Shown here piece by piece: positions 47,999-56,331 of a DNA stretch of 64,000 nucleotides. Positions within the stretch are counted from its first letter, which is position 1. Each line of letters begins with the position of its first letter. A program made the translations under genes and the position numbers. The notes beneath the pieces were generated by a model, which saw only the letters and a list, made by a program, of their open reading frames with translations, searched no databases and was not told the DNA's origin. The stretch comes from Paenibacillus illinoisensis NBRC 15959 (GTDB lineage Bacteria; Bacillota; Bacilli; Paenibacillales; Paenibacillaceae): NCBI RefSeq assembly GCF_004000925.1, contig NZ_BIME01000003.1:1-64000 (forward strand), in the 5' to 3' direction.

Positions 47999-49156
47999 TT
48001 ATTTTTTGAATTTTCTGTGAAATGATTCCGGACGCTCACTATTTACGCCAAAATGGTGCAAAATCGCATTGACAATTCTTTCCGATGCATGTCCATCACC
48101 GTATGGATTGGCAGCTTGACTCATGCTTGCATACAGCGTTTCATCCGTAAGCAGAGCTTTGGTCCGTTCATAAACACGTTCCTCATCCGTACCCACCAGT
48201 TCCAACGTTCCAGCCTCGATGCCTTCCGGGCGCTCCGTTGTATCCCGCAGAACCAGCACGGGCACACCAAACGAAGGCGCTTCTTCCTGCAAACCGCCTG
48301 AATCGGTCAAAATCAAGTGAGTATGCGGATAAAAGTTATGCAAATCCACCACGTCTAGTGGATCAATTAATTGAATACGGGGGTGATTCCCCAAAATCGC
48401 GTGAGCCGGCTCCTTCACAGCAGGACTTGGATGCACCGGGTACACGATGGCAATATCTTCGAACTCGTCGGCAATCCGTTTGACGGCCTGGAAAATGTTG
48501 CGGTGAGGCTCGCCTTGGGATTCACGGCGGTGAGCTGTCATCAGCACAAGACGTTTGCCCTGTGCCCATTCAAGTACCGGATGTGTGTAATCCTGCCGTA
48601 CTGTATATTGAAACACATCTGTTACCGTGTTGCCTGTGACATAGGTACTAGACTCCGGTTTATTTTCTTTGGCAAGGTTGGAGAACGACCAATCCGTCGG
48701 TGCAAAATGCATGTCTGCAAGCACACCGGTTAACTGGCGGTTCATTTCCTCCGGATACGGAGACAGCTTGTTCCACGTACGAAGGCCTGCTTCCACATGG
48801 CCCACCTGAATCTGCTGCAAAAACGCTGCATAGCTGGCTACAAACGTAGTCAGCGTATCGCCGTGAACAAGCACGATATCGGGTTTTGCTTCGCGCAGTA
48901 CTGGCTCCAGGCCACCAAGCACACGAATCGTGATTTCATTCAGCGTTTGGCGATCTTTCATCACGTCCAGATCATAGTCCGGTTTAATGTTAAACACTTC
49001 AAGAACCTGATCCAGCATTTGACGATGTTGTGCGGTCACACAGACGATGGATTCGATAGATTCGGGATGTTTCTGAAGTTCCAAAATAAGCGGAGCCATC
49101 TTGATGGCTTCCGGACGAACTCCGAATATCGTCATAACTTTAATTTTCTTGGACAT
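47999..49156 (-). CDS. mnaA: UDP-N-acetylglucosamine 2-epimerase (non-hydrolysing)
   Basis: Converts UDP-GlcNAc to UDP-ManNAc, the donor used by TagA for wall-polymer synthesis. Seen: 385 residues; FGVRPEAIKMAPL; the active-site region HVEAGLRTWNKLSPYPEE; HRRESQGEPHRNI; and the UDP-binding TDSGGLQEEAPSFGVPV with DTTERPEG. ATG at 49156 has AAAGGGG upstream. It lies 38 bp after upp and shares its transcript. Functionally it belongs with tagO-tagA-csaB, more than 20 kb away. Confidence 0.96.
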   Translation of the reverse strand: MSKKIKVMTIFGVRPEAIKMAPLILELQKHPESIESIVCVTAQHRQMLDQVLEVFNIKPDYDLDVMKDRQTLNEITIRVLGGLEPVLREAKPDIVLVHGDTLTTFVASYAAFLQQIQVGHVEAGLRTWNKLSPYPEEMNRQLTGVLADMHFAPTDWSFSNLAKENKPESSTYVTGNTVTDVFQYTVRQDYTHPVLEWAQGKRLVLMTAHRRESQGEPHRNIFQAVKRIADEFEDIAIVYPVHPSPAVKEPAHAILGNHPRIQLIDPLDVVDLHNFYPHTHLILTDSGGLQEEAPSFGVPVLVLRDTTERPEGIEAGTLELVGTDEERVYERTKALLTDETLYASMSQAANPYGDGHASERIVNAILHHFGVNSERPESFHRKFKK

Positions 49157-49194
49157 TCAAACAAAGCCCCTTTTCTATTCAGCATGCAGCATGC

Positions 49195-49824
49195 TTATTT
49201 AGTGCCGTACAGACGGTCTCCTGCATCTCCCAATCCGGGAACGATATAACCGTGATCATCCAGACGATCATCCAGTGCAGCCACGTAGATGTCCACATCC
49301 GGGTGCGCGTCCTGAACTGCTTTTACACCTTCAGGCGCTGCCACAAGGTTCATCATTTTGATTTGGGTGCAGCCGCGTTTTTTGAGCACGTCAATCGCAG
49401 CAATGGCAGATCCGCCAGTTGCCAGCATAGGGTCGATAACAATCAGCTCACGCTCCGTAACGTCCGTAGGCAGCTTCGTGTAGTATTCAACAGGTTGCAG
49501 TGTTTCCGGGTCACGGAACAGACCAACATGTCCTACTTTTGCCGCAGGAAGCAGTTTAACAACGCCATCCAGCATACCCAGACCTGCGCGCAGGATTGGT
49601 ACCAGACCAAGCATACGTCCAGAGATGACTTTTCCTTGTGTTTCAGCTACTGGTGTTTGCACATCAATAGACTCGAGCGGAATCTCTCTTGTAATCTCGT
49701 ACGCCATCAGCGTAGCCACTTCATCCACCAATTCGCGGAAATCTTTCGTATTCGTACGCATGTCGCGTATAAACGTCAGTTTGTGTTGAATCAAGGGGTG
49801 ATCACATATTACTAATTTTCCCAT
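49195..49824 (-). CDS. upp: Uracil phosphoribosyltransferase
   Basis: Salvages uracil to UMP with PRPP. Seen: 209 residues; N-terminal [16 protein letters not shown]; the PRPP loop [12 protein letters not shown]; and the uracil-binding C-terminus [20 protein letters not shown] at 49824 with GGAGGG upstream. Gene order glyA-upp-atp is that of B. subtilis. Confidence 0.98.
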   Translation of the reverse strand: MGKLVICDHPLIQHKLTFIRDMRTNTKDFRELVDEVATLMAYEITREIPLESIDVQTPVAETQGKVISGRMLGLVPILRAGLGMLDGVVKLLPAAKVGHVGLFRDPETLQPVEYYTKLPTDVTERELIVIDPMLATGGSAIAAIDVLKKRGCTQIKMMNLVAAPEGVKAVQDAHPDVDIYVAALDDRLDDHGYIVPGLGDAGDRLYGTK

Positions 49825-49975
49825 CTAATTTGTCCCTCCGGTAAGTTCTTCATGTTCAGCATTTCCAATAATGCCTAATCATCATTCATAGGCCCGATAA
49901 ATCCTGTATATTATATCATCACCTACACCGAATTACACCATCAAAGGACATGTAATCATTACAGAAAACCAAATA

Positions 49976-50015
49976 CTATAAAAATAGGACCGGAAACTTG
50001 GCATGTTCCGGTCCT
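49976..50015 (-). terminator. Intrinsic terminator of glyA
   Basis: 10-bp perfect stem AGGACCGGAA/TTCCGGTCCT (50006-50015 / 49986-49995), 10-nt loop, ATTTTTATA tail on the minus strand; the plus strand has a T run too, so it may work both ways. Confidence 0.88.
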
Positions 50016-50054
50016 TTTTGCTCTAGTTGTACAATAATTCCATGTGTAGATGGA

Positions 50055-51302
50055 CTAGTATTTCAGATCTGTGTACAGCGGGAATTGGTCTGTCAAAGCC
50101 GTTACTTCCGCGCGGGCCTCATCCAGTTTCGCTGTATCTTTAGGATTTTTCAATGTTTTGGCAATGATTTTACCAATAGCAACCATGGCTTCTTCGTTCA
50201 TGCCACGGGAAGTAGCTGCCGGTGTACCAATACGAATGCCGCTCGTTACAAACGGGCTGGTCGGATCAAATGGAATTGCATTTTTGTTCACGGTAATACC
50301 GATGGAATCAAGCACATGCTCAGCTTCCTTACCTGTGATGTTCACGCTGCGCGTGTCGATCAGCATCAAGTGGTTGTCTGTACCGCCGGATACAATGTTC
50401 AATCCTTCGGCAATCAGTGTTTCCGCCAAAACCTGAGCATTCTTCACTACGTTTTGTGCATAAGTTTTGAACGAAGGCTGCAGGGCCTCACCCAATGCCA
50501 CCGCTTTGGAAGCAATAACGTGCATCAAAGGTCCACCTTGGGAACCTGGGAATACGGCTTTATCAATTGCAGCTGCCCAGGATTTGCGGCACAGGATCAT
50601 ACCGCCACGAGGTCCGCGCAGCGTTTTGTGTGTTGTCGTTGTTACGAAATGGGCATGTGGAACCGGGCTCGGATGCAATCCAGCAGCAACCAGTCCTGCA
50701 ATGTGGGCCATGTCCACCATGAACAATGCACCTACATCGTTTGCGATGGAAGCGAGTTTTTCGAAATCAATCGTACGCGGGTAGGCACTTGCGCCGGCTA
50801 CAATCAGACGAGGACGGTGCTTGAACGCTGCTTTGCGCACTTCATCGTAATCGATCAGGAAAGTATCTTCCTGTACGCCATAGGCCACGAAATTGTAGAG
50901 CAAACCAGATGCATTCACCGGGCTACCGTGAGTCAAGTGTCCACCATGGGCAAGATTCATACCCAGTACCGTGTCACCAGGTTTCAATGCGGCAAGGTAA
51001 ACTGCCATATTTGCTTGTGCTCCGGAGTGAGGCTGTACGTTTACGTGCTCAGCTCCAAACAGTTCCTTCGCGCGGTCACGTGCGATATCTTCCACAACAT
51101 CCACATGCTCGCAGCCACCATAATAACGTTTGCCTGGGTATCCTTCAGCGTACTTGTTCGTCAGTACAGATCCAAGTGCCTCAATTACCGCTTCACTTAC
51201 GATGTTCTCGGATGCAATCAGCTCAATGTTGTTCTGTTGGCGTTTCAACTCCAAATTCATCGCTTCAAGTACTGCAGGGTCATTCTTACGCAATTGTTCC
51301 AT
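50055..51302 (-). CDS. glyA: Serine hydroxymethyltransferase
   Basis: PLP enzyme that interconverts serine and glycine and charges tetrahydrofolate with one-carbon units. Seen: 415 residues; the PLP-Lys motif [30 protein letters not shown] motif ([17 protein letters not shown]); and the [11 protein letters not shown]-terminal signature. ATG at 51302 with GGGAGG upstream. A palindromic repeat element (51351-51501) fills most of the gap to ywlG. Confidence 0.98.
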   Translation of the reverse strand: MEQLRKNDPAVLEAMNLELKRQQNNIELIASENIVSEAVIEALGSVLTNKYAEGYPGKRYYGGCEHVDVVEDIARDRAKELFGAEHVNVQPHSGAQANMAVYLAALKPGDTVLGMNLAHGGHLTHGSPVNASGLLYNFVAYGVQEDTFLIDYDEVRKAAFKHRPRLIVAGASAYPRTIDFEKLASIANDVGALFMVDMAHIAGLVAAGLHPSPVPHAHFVTTTTHKTLRGPRGGMILCRKSWAAAIDKAVFPGSQGGPLMHVIASKAVALGEALQPSFKTYAQNVVKNAQVLAETLIAEGLNIVSGGTDNHLMLIDTRSVNITGKEAEHVLDSIGITVNKNAIPFDPTSPFVTSGIRIGTPAATSRGMNEEAMVAIGKIIAKTLKNPKDTAKLDEARAEVTALTDQFPLYTDLKY

Positions 51303-51350
51303 GTTTAAATTCCTCCCAGTATATTAGTGAAGTTTAAAGCAAAATTGAAA

Positions 51351-51501
51351 GGTTACACTCGCCACTCCGAATGCAGCACAATCTTCCGATCGCTGTTATC
51401 CCCAGATTTTTTTGAATCCCCCTCTAAAGGGGAAATCCGGTGATAAAGGCGAGCACTTCGTTTCTCCAGATTTGTCCTGCACTCTCCGTTTTCGTGTAAA
51501 C
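51351..51501 (+). repeat. Palindromic intergenic repeat, copy A
   Basis: 151 bp bounded by GGTTACAC (51351-51358) and GTGTAAAC (51494-51501). Core arms TTATCCCCAGATTT (51396-51409) and AAATCCGGTGATAA (51433-51446) pair at 12 of 14; the central hairpin CCCCT/AGGGG (51419-51432) is perfect. Very similar along its length to copy D (23608-23759, reverse orientation). Confidence 0.8.
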
Positions 51502-51531
51502 ATTAATTTCGCTTTATAGTAGGTTGAAGAT

Positions 51532-52125
51532 TTAGTCGCAAAATGTCGAATCTGGTTGCTCTTCCATCTGATACACCGCACGTTCGCCGCCAATCAGCTT
51601 CGGACGGGTCAAGGCTGTCGTCACACGGGCTTCCCCGATGTAGCGGAGCGCTGTACGGAAAGGAACTGCCACATGCCGCAAGTGCATGCCAATCATCGTT
51701 TCCCCGATATCCACTCCCGCATGAGCCTGCACATGTTCAGCCAGGCAAGGATCACTCAGTGAACGATATGCTGCGGATGCCATGGAACCACCTGCCTTGG
51801 GAACCGGTACGGCACCCACTTCGGTCAAACCAAGACGTGTGAGCAATGAACGCTCCATCACCAGTGCGCGATTCAAGTGTTCACAGCACTGGAACACAGG
51901 CTCGAAACCGAATTCCTGCTGTACCTCGCGGATCCCTGCAAGAAGCTGCTGTGCTACATCAACGGCACCACTCGTACCGATCTTCTGGCCTGCAACCTCG
52001 CTTGTGCTTGTACCGATCACAACAATCTGTCCAGGTCCAAGCTTTCCGGCAAGTGCCAGTTCACGCAGAATGGATGCGGTCTGTTCCTGCAATCCGGGTT
52101 GTTCCGAATCTAACTCAATAGTCAT
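51532..52125 (-). CDS. TIGR01440/UPF0340 family protein (YwlG)
   Basis: Conserved protein of unknown function. Seen: 197 residues; GPGQIVVIGTSTSEVAGQKIGTSG; LNRALVMERSLLTRLGL; and a C-terminal HAGVDIGETMIGMHLRHVAVP with an Asp/His/Arg-rich pocket, as in the family. The frame opens upstream, but the ATG at 52125 has GGGAGG seven bases upstream and is chosen. Located between ywlE and glyA as in B. subtilis, but rpiB, which lies between ywlE and ywlG there, is absent here. Confidence 0.92.
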   Translation of the reverse strand: MTIELDSEQPGLQEQTASILRELALAGKLGPGQIVVIGTSTSEVAGQKIGTSGAVDVAQQLLAGIREVQQEFGFEPVFQCCEHLNRALVMERSLLTRLGLTEVGAVPVPKAGGSMASAAYRSLSDPCLAEHVQAHAGVDIGETMIGMHLRHVAVPFRTALRYIGEARVTTALTRPKLIGGERAVYQMEEQPDSTFCD

Positions 52126-52487
52126 CCTATCGCCTCCCGATAAAATCATGCCTGACTTCCTCACGGCAGCCCGCTCTTGTATTCATGCACGGCATCTCAG
52201 GTACTATTATAGCGAATAATCAGATGAAAGACGAAAAAAAGAGCAGTCTGCGGGTATCGCAGAATTGCTCTTTTGCCCAGGCGACCGGCCGTTTGTTCCG
52301 GTGCTCCATTGTGGTTGTGCCCACTTCGTCGCCAGTTACACCGGATCCCTGTTTTCCCCTTCATCATAAAACAACCCACGCTTAAAATCAACGGGTAATT
52401 TACACTACATGTTCGTTTTTGCATATAAAAATAAATTTGAAAATTCAATCTTCATTGTCCCATTACTATGACCTGCACAATCCCGGT
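52126..52487. other. Intergenic region between ywlE and ywlG
   Basis: No gene and no trace of rpiB that I can read. It holds the ywlE terminator (52234-52270) and a GGCGAC/GTCGCC inverted repeat (52280-52333) with a 42-nt spacing. Confidence 0.55.
52234..52270 (-). terminator. Intrinsic terminator in the ywlE-ywlG gap
   Basis: About 12-bp stem (52258-52270 / 52241-52252; GAGCA...TCTGCG) with a small internal loop, 5-nt loop, and seven T on the minus strand. It lies about 220 bp after the ywlE stop, so it ends a long 3' untranslated stretch or another short transcript. Confidence 0.8.
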
Positions 52488-53060
52488 TTATCCCAACTTG
52501 TCCAGAAGGCGATCCAGTGCAGTTCTGATCTCCGCAGCGGCGATATTGTAATCATCACGACTGCCGCCAAACGGGTCAGATATATCAAAGCTTGGAATAC
52601 GCTGCCGAATCTCGATCACGCGCTCACGCTCTGATGCCAGAATCTCCTGACCGAGTGCACGCTTCAGTTCCAGTGTGGCGAACAGGCTGTCCAGTTCCTG
52701 AAGATCATTCAGAACCTGATTATCATTCTCCACATACTCTTTCAGCGTGTACGTCTTGTGTACCGAATCCGGAAAAACCTGCATGACATGCTGTTTATGG
52801 CTTCGCGTTAACGTAAGGACCAAATCTGCCCAGCCAATCAGGCTCGCGTTAAGCTGTGTGGAATGACCAGGCCCTTCCGCCTGGTGATCTCTTAATACAG
52901 CTTCGGCATGACGGGAAATTGGCATTCCCGATGCTGCCGCCACACCTGCAGAACGAACCTCTACCTGAATGCTCCGTTCTGCTGCCAGCTTGCGCAAAAG
53001 CCCCTCCGCCATGGGGCTGCGGCACGTATTCCCTGTACATACAAACAAAATATGTTTCAT
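52488..53060 (-). CDS. ywlE: Low-molecular-weight protein arginine phosphatase (YwlE)
   Basis: Removes phosphate from protein phosphoarginine (counteracting McsB) in Bacilli. Seen: 190 residues; the LMW-PTP P-loop CTGNTCRSP at residues 8-16, with Thr12 in the place associated with arginine specificity; a C-terminal Asp (SDPFGGSRDDY) as general acid. It is longer than the 150-residue B. subtilis protein, with extra sequence in the middle (about 90-140). The ATG at 53060 has GGGGAGG eight bases upstream; the longer frame is not used. Confidence 0.92.
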   Translation of the reverse strand: MKHILFVCTGNTCRSPMAEGLLRKLAAERSIQVEVRSAGVAAASGMPISRHAEAVLRDHQAEGPGHSTQLNASLIGWADLVLTLTRSHKQHVMQVFPDSVHKTYTLKEYVENDNQVLNDLQELDSLFATLELKRALGQEILASERERVIEIRQRIPSFDISDPFGGSRDDYNIAAAEIRTALDRLLDKLG

Positions 53061-53187
53061 TGTGATAGCCTCCCCATTTCGCAAATGTTGTCGAATGATG
53101 CAATATTTTAATTTTAAATGATGAAAATTTAAAGGATATCGTTATGACTGCACAATGGCTGCACTGCACTGCTCCGCTCTATGACTA

Positions 53188-53748
53188 TTAAAAAATAAAC
53201 AACAGTCCAAACGCAAGCAGGATGGCTCCGCCAATCGCTTCACCATAATCACCAAGGTTCTGGCTCACTCGTCTTCCCAGCAGCAGACCCATGACGGACA
53301 TGATTCCACCGCATGCACCAAAGGCAAGTACCGTCAGTACCAGATCACTGCTAAACATGCCGAGGGATACCCCAACGGAAAACGAATCCACACTCACACT
53401 GAGTGAAAATAAGATCACACCTAGCATGGAGCGATGGTCCACCAGCTTGGTGTCACCTTCACGAAATGCATTCAGAATCATGTGACCCCCAAGCAGAACG
53501 AGCAATCCGCCTGCAGCATACGTCGTGATGTCCCCAAGAAGTGAACTGACGTATTTCCCCGTGTACATACCGATCAGCGGCATGATCACATGGAACAGGG
53601 CCGTGACAAAACTGATTCGCAGCACATCACGCAAACGAATGCCTTTCATGCCGATCCCAATACCCAGCGAGAAGGCATCCAGCCCAAGGGCGACGGCCAT
53701 AATCAAAATGGTTACCAACTGCCCCAGATGGGCAGACACATCCCACAT
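53188..53748 (-). CDS. mntP: Manganese efflux pump MntP
   Basis: Exports Mn2+ across the cytoplasmic membrane. Seen: 186 residues with six membrane segments; the two repeats each carry an Asp-rich motif (ALGLDAFSLGIGIGMKG and SVSVDSFSVGVSLGMF), as in MntP. Two ATGs are close; the second (53748) is seven bases after GGGGG and is preferred. Situated between tsaC and ywlE as ywlD in B. subtilis. In some bacteria mntP is under a Mn riboswitch; I do not see one in the short upstream gap. Confidence 0.93.
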   Translation of the reverse strand: MWDVSAHLGQLVTILIMAVALGLDAFSLGIGIGMKGIRLRDVLRISFVTALFHVIMPLIGMYTGKYVSSLLGDITTYAAGGLLVLLGGHMILNAFREGDTKLVDHRSMLGVILFSLSVSVDSFSVGVSLGMFSSDLVLTVLAFGACGGIMSVMGLLLGRRVSQNLGDYGEAIGGAILLAFGLLFIF

Positions 53749-53875
53749 TCCCATACCCCCAAGTCACGTAAAGGTTCTTGTACACGATATGCGGACAAGG
53801 ACACAAACATGACGGGAGATAGAGAATGAATAGTCAGAGAGATGCAGGCAGGCGTGTCAAAAGAGGATTGGTCTA

Positions 53876-53921
53876 ATCGGCAGGCCGTGGTTGGTGGTGC
53901 CTGCTGCCACGGCCTGCCGAT
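53876..53921 (-). terminator. Strong hairpin after tsaC
   Basis: 15-bp perfect GC-rich stem ATCGGCAGGCCGTGG/CCACGGCCTGCCGAT (53907-53921 / 53876-53890), 16-nt loop. It has no immediate T run (TAGACCAATCCTCTTTT), so it may be a terminator with a weak tail or a 3' stabiliser. Confidence 0.65.
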
Positions 53922-53961
53922 CAGGTGGACCGGAGAGACGTCGTCAGCTCCGGTCATGGTG

Positions 53962-55191
53962 CTACTGGTCCCCAACCTGTATAAGTTGGTGACCAGCAGC
54001 CTTGAGCAGCCGATTCATGACGGCTGCTCCCAGCCCTTCGCGTGAGCAGGCTTCAGCCACAATGTATGTGGCGCCCTGCTCATCGCAGCTGCGCAGCGCG
54101 GCGTACAGCCGGCGCGCTGCTTCTTCAAGCTCGCTGGCATCGCCCAGCGAGAATACGGCATCGGCGCGGTACTGCTCCGCGTGCTCGGCGAACGCCAGCA
54201 CCGCGGTGCGCTCTCCGCGCTGCGCCGCCTCCGCGAGGGCGGCGCTGATCCAGGCCGCCACGGCTGGCGGCGGCCCCTCTACCACGCACAGCGACCCTGT
54301 GGGCGCATAGTGCGTGTACTTCATGCCCGGCGAGCGCGGCGCCGGGCTGCCTTCGCCTTCGGACCCACCCGCGAGAATCGCCGGGTCCGTGGCGACACGG
54401 GCGGCAACGGCGGACAACTGTTCCGCCGTAATGCCGCCAGGGCGCAGGATGGTGACGGTACCGTCGTCACCGACCTGCACCACCGTGGACTCGACGCCCA
54501 CACCCGTGGGGCCGCCGTCCACGATGCCGCCGATGCGGCCAGCCAGATCCTCGCTTACATGTGAAGCGAGCGTCGGGCTTGGCCGCCCGGAGCGGTTAGC
54601 ACTTGGCGCAGCCACCGGGCACGCCGCTGCTGCGAGCAGCTGCAGAGCAACCGGGTGATCCGGCATGCGGACACCCACCGTATCCAAGCCAGCCGTAACC
54701 CGCGGGGATACGGCGCCTGGCTTAACAGGCAGCACAATGGTGAGCGGACCTGGCCAAAAGGCCTCAATCAGCGCTTCTGCCGCCTCATTCACTTCCGTAA
54801 CCAGTGAATCCAGCTGATCGCGATGTGCGATATGCACAATAAGCGGATTGTCAGACGGGCGGCCTTTGGCTTCAAATATAGCCTCTACCGCGGCTGTACT
54901 GCGCGCATCCGCGCCCAAACCGTATACCGTCTCTGTCGGAAACGCAACGGTCTGGCCTTGACGAATGCAGGCAGCGGCAGCCTGCAAGTCAGCGAGCGCC
55001 TGCTGATAGGCGCTCTTTTTTTTCTCATCAGATCCCTGTCCCTCAGGTTCACCCATAACCAAATTACCCACAACATGCGGCTGTTTCTCACTCATCAATG
55101 CTCTGACATCCCACACCGAGGTAAGCAATCCTTCTGGGTTGCCCGAATCTTTGTTTCCTGTGTATTGGTATTGGTCTTGTTCTCTACTCAT
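53962..55191 (-). CDS. tsaC: L-threonylcarbamoyladenylate synthase (Sua5/YwlC type)
   Basis: Makes threonylcarbamoyl-AMP for the t6A37 modification of ANN-decoding tRNAs. Seen: 409 residues; an unusual N-terminal extension of about 60 residues, polar and low in structure; a YrdC domain (about 62-250) with FPTETVYGLGADA, KGRPSDNPLIVHI and SANRSGRPSPT; and a C-terminal Sua5 domain (about 290-409). ATG at 55191 has AGGGA upstream. The middle and C-terminal parts are very GC-rich (48 of 60 bases in 54181-54240), unlike the rest of the window. An extended -10 promoter lies at 55282-55290. Confidence 0.93.
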   Translation of the reverse strand: MSREQDQYQYTGNKDSGNPEGLLTSVWDVRALMSEKQPHVVGNLVMGEPEGQGSDEKKKSAYQQALADLQAAAACIRQGQTVAFPTETVYGLGADARSTAAVEAIFEAKGRPSDNPLIVHIAHRDQLDSLVTEVNEAAEALIEAFWPGPLTIVLPVKPGAVSPRVTAGLDTVGVRMPDHPVALQLLAAAACPVAAPSANRSGRPSPTLASHVSEDLAGRIGGIVDGGPTGVGVESTVVQVGDDGTVTILRPGGITAEQLSAVAARVATDPAILAGGSEGEGSPAPRSPGMKYTHYAPTGSLCVVEGPPPAVAAWISAALAEAAQRGERTAVLAFAEHAEQYRADAVFSLGDASELEEAARRLYAALRSCDEQGATYIVAEACSREGLGAAVMNRLLKAAGHQLIQVGDQ

Positions 55192-55281
55192 ATATCCATC
55201 ATCCCTAAACTTCAATAGGTTAGTAACCGCGGGGCCTCGACCTTGACGGTAGCTGTCTTGCTTACATTTCGAATACCTATA

Positions 55282-55290
55282 ATTATAGCA
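55282..55290 (-). promoter_or_regulatory. Extended -10 promoter of tsaC
   Basis: TGCTATAAT on the minus strand (TATAAT at 55282-55287). The -35 is poor, which fits an extended -10 promoter. The predicted leader is about 85 nt. Confidence 0.55.
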
Positions 55291-55371
55291 TATCTGTTCA
55301 ACCTAAGAACGGGCTCGCTAGCTCTCTTATAAACCCCATCCCTTAAGCATGACAGCCATTCATTGAAAAAT

Positions 55372-55409
55372 GGGGCAAAAGGGCAGCTTCCTGTATCGAA
55401 GTTGCCCTT
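55372..55409 (-). terminator. Terminator of spoIIR
   Basis: 12-bp stem with one mismatch (55398-55409 / 55379-55390, AAGGGCAACTTC with GAAGCTGCCCTT), followed by TTGCCCCATTTTT. It lies 20 bp after the spoIIR stop. Confidence 0.75.
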
Positions 55410-55428
55410 CCCTATCATTCTCACGATA

Positions 55429-56091
55429 TTATGCAAACAACCCCGCTACCCAATCCCATAGTTTAACCGCCAGATCCACCAGGAAAAAACGCGCTTCCGG
55501 TGTTGCTCCCTGGACAGATGCTTCAGCATCTCCAGGCTCAGTAGCAGCCGCTGCAGATACCGTAGACGGATTCGCCAGCGCATCCCCTGTGCTTGCATCA
55601 ATGAAGCATAGCGGCGGAAACAGCACACACCACCAATTCTGACCCTTTCCTTCTCCCAGTGTTATACGCACTGCTTCATAATCACCTGCGGGATATACCG
55701 TGCCTCCATATAGTTTGGTAGGGAACGGTACGACACCAAGCTCCACTTGGTATGGATAGTCCAATCCACGGCTGGCCAGCTCTTCTCCCACCCGATCTTC
55801 GATTTCAGACAAATGCTCACGAATGACATGGCGTGCTTCATCCAGACTTTGCGGATTATCCAGCTCTGTAACCCACTCACTCATCTGCGCAACCACAGCA
55901 TCCCGAATCTCGCGTTTCACCAGTTGGTCCCCTGGAGCATCCGAATTCGCTAGAATCCGCAAACGGATGGATTGCTCCGGAATTGCTGTAGCGGCTACAG
56001 CTGCATCCGTCTTCTGACCTTCCCACATCATAATAATCATCATAAGACAAACGATAATAAGTCCAATTTGTTTCACTGTTCTTCTGCTCAT
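55429..56091 (-). CDS. spoIIR: Stage II sporulation protein R
   Basis: Forespore signal protein that triggers SpoIIGA to process pro-sigma-E. Seen: 220 residues from the chosen start; a signal/anchor segment (VKQIGLIIVCLMMIIMMW, about 5-22); the SpoIIR core with RLRILANSDAPGDQLVKREIRDAV; and WWCVLFPPLCFID. After that, an Ala/Ser-rich tail and VKLWDWVAGLF end. The open frame is longer, but the ATG at 56091 has GGGGGAG upstream. A GGGAACAT sequence near 56120 resembles a sigma-F -10, yet I see no good -35. Confidence 0.93.
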   Translation of the reverse strand: MSRRTVKQIGLIIVCLMMIIMMWEGQKTDAAVAATAIPEQSIRLRILANSDAPGDQLVKREIRDAVVAQMSEWVTELDNPQSLDEARHVIREHLSEIEDRVGEELASRGLDYPYQVELGVVPFPTKLYGGTVYPAGDYEAVRITLGEGKGQNWWCVLFPPLCFIDASTGDALANPSTVSAAAATEPGDAEASVQGATPEARFFLVDLAVKLWDWVAGLFA

Positions 56092-56238
56092 CCCGTTCTC
56101 CCCCTCGGCTCCCGTGATCATGTTCCCTGCAACTCTCTCATGTCTATCAGTATGCCCGGAAGAGACAGAAGTAAACCTAGCAAAAATCATAAATCTAGCA
56201 AATTCATTCTCTTATTTTAACGTGGTTGAGCGGAATTA

Positions 56239-56278
56239 AGAAAAGGCTGACCACACCTGTTACAGGTGTGCATCAGCC
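56239..56278 (-). terminator. Terminator after the first SEDS gene
   Basis: Stem GGCTGA..CACACCTG / CAGGTGTG..TCAGCC (56245-56278), 3-nt loop, then TTTTCTTAATT on the minus strand, 53 bp after the stop at 56332. Confidence 0.88.
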
Positions 56279-56331
56279 ATGCTTAAGAGACCTATGGAAC
56301 CCAACTGTTAATACATAACCCTATTCGATGA

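Noticed and set aside
49998..51308. A 436-codon plus-strand open frame opposite glyA
   Set aside because: It is the mirror of the well-conserved GlyA sequence, without start signals or domain matches.
52197..52448. An 83-codon minus-strand frame between ywlE and ywlG, considered as a relic of rpiB
   Set aside because: It runs through the terminator hairpin, and its translation shows no RpiB motif.
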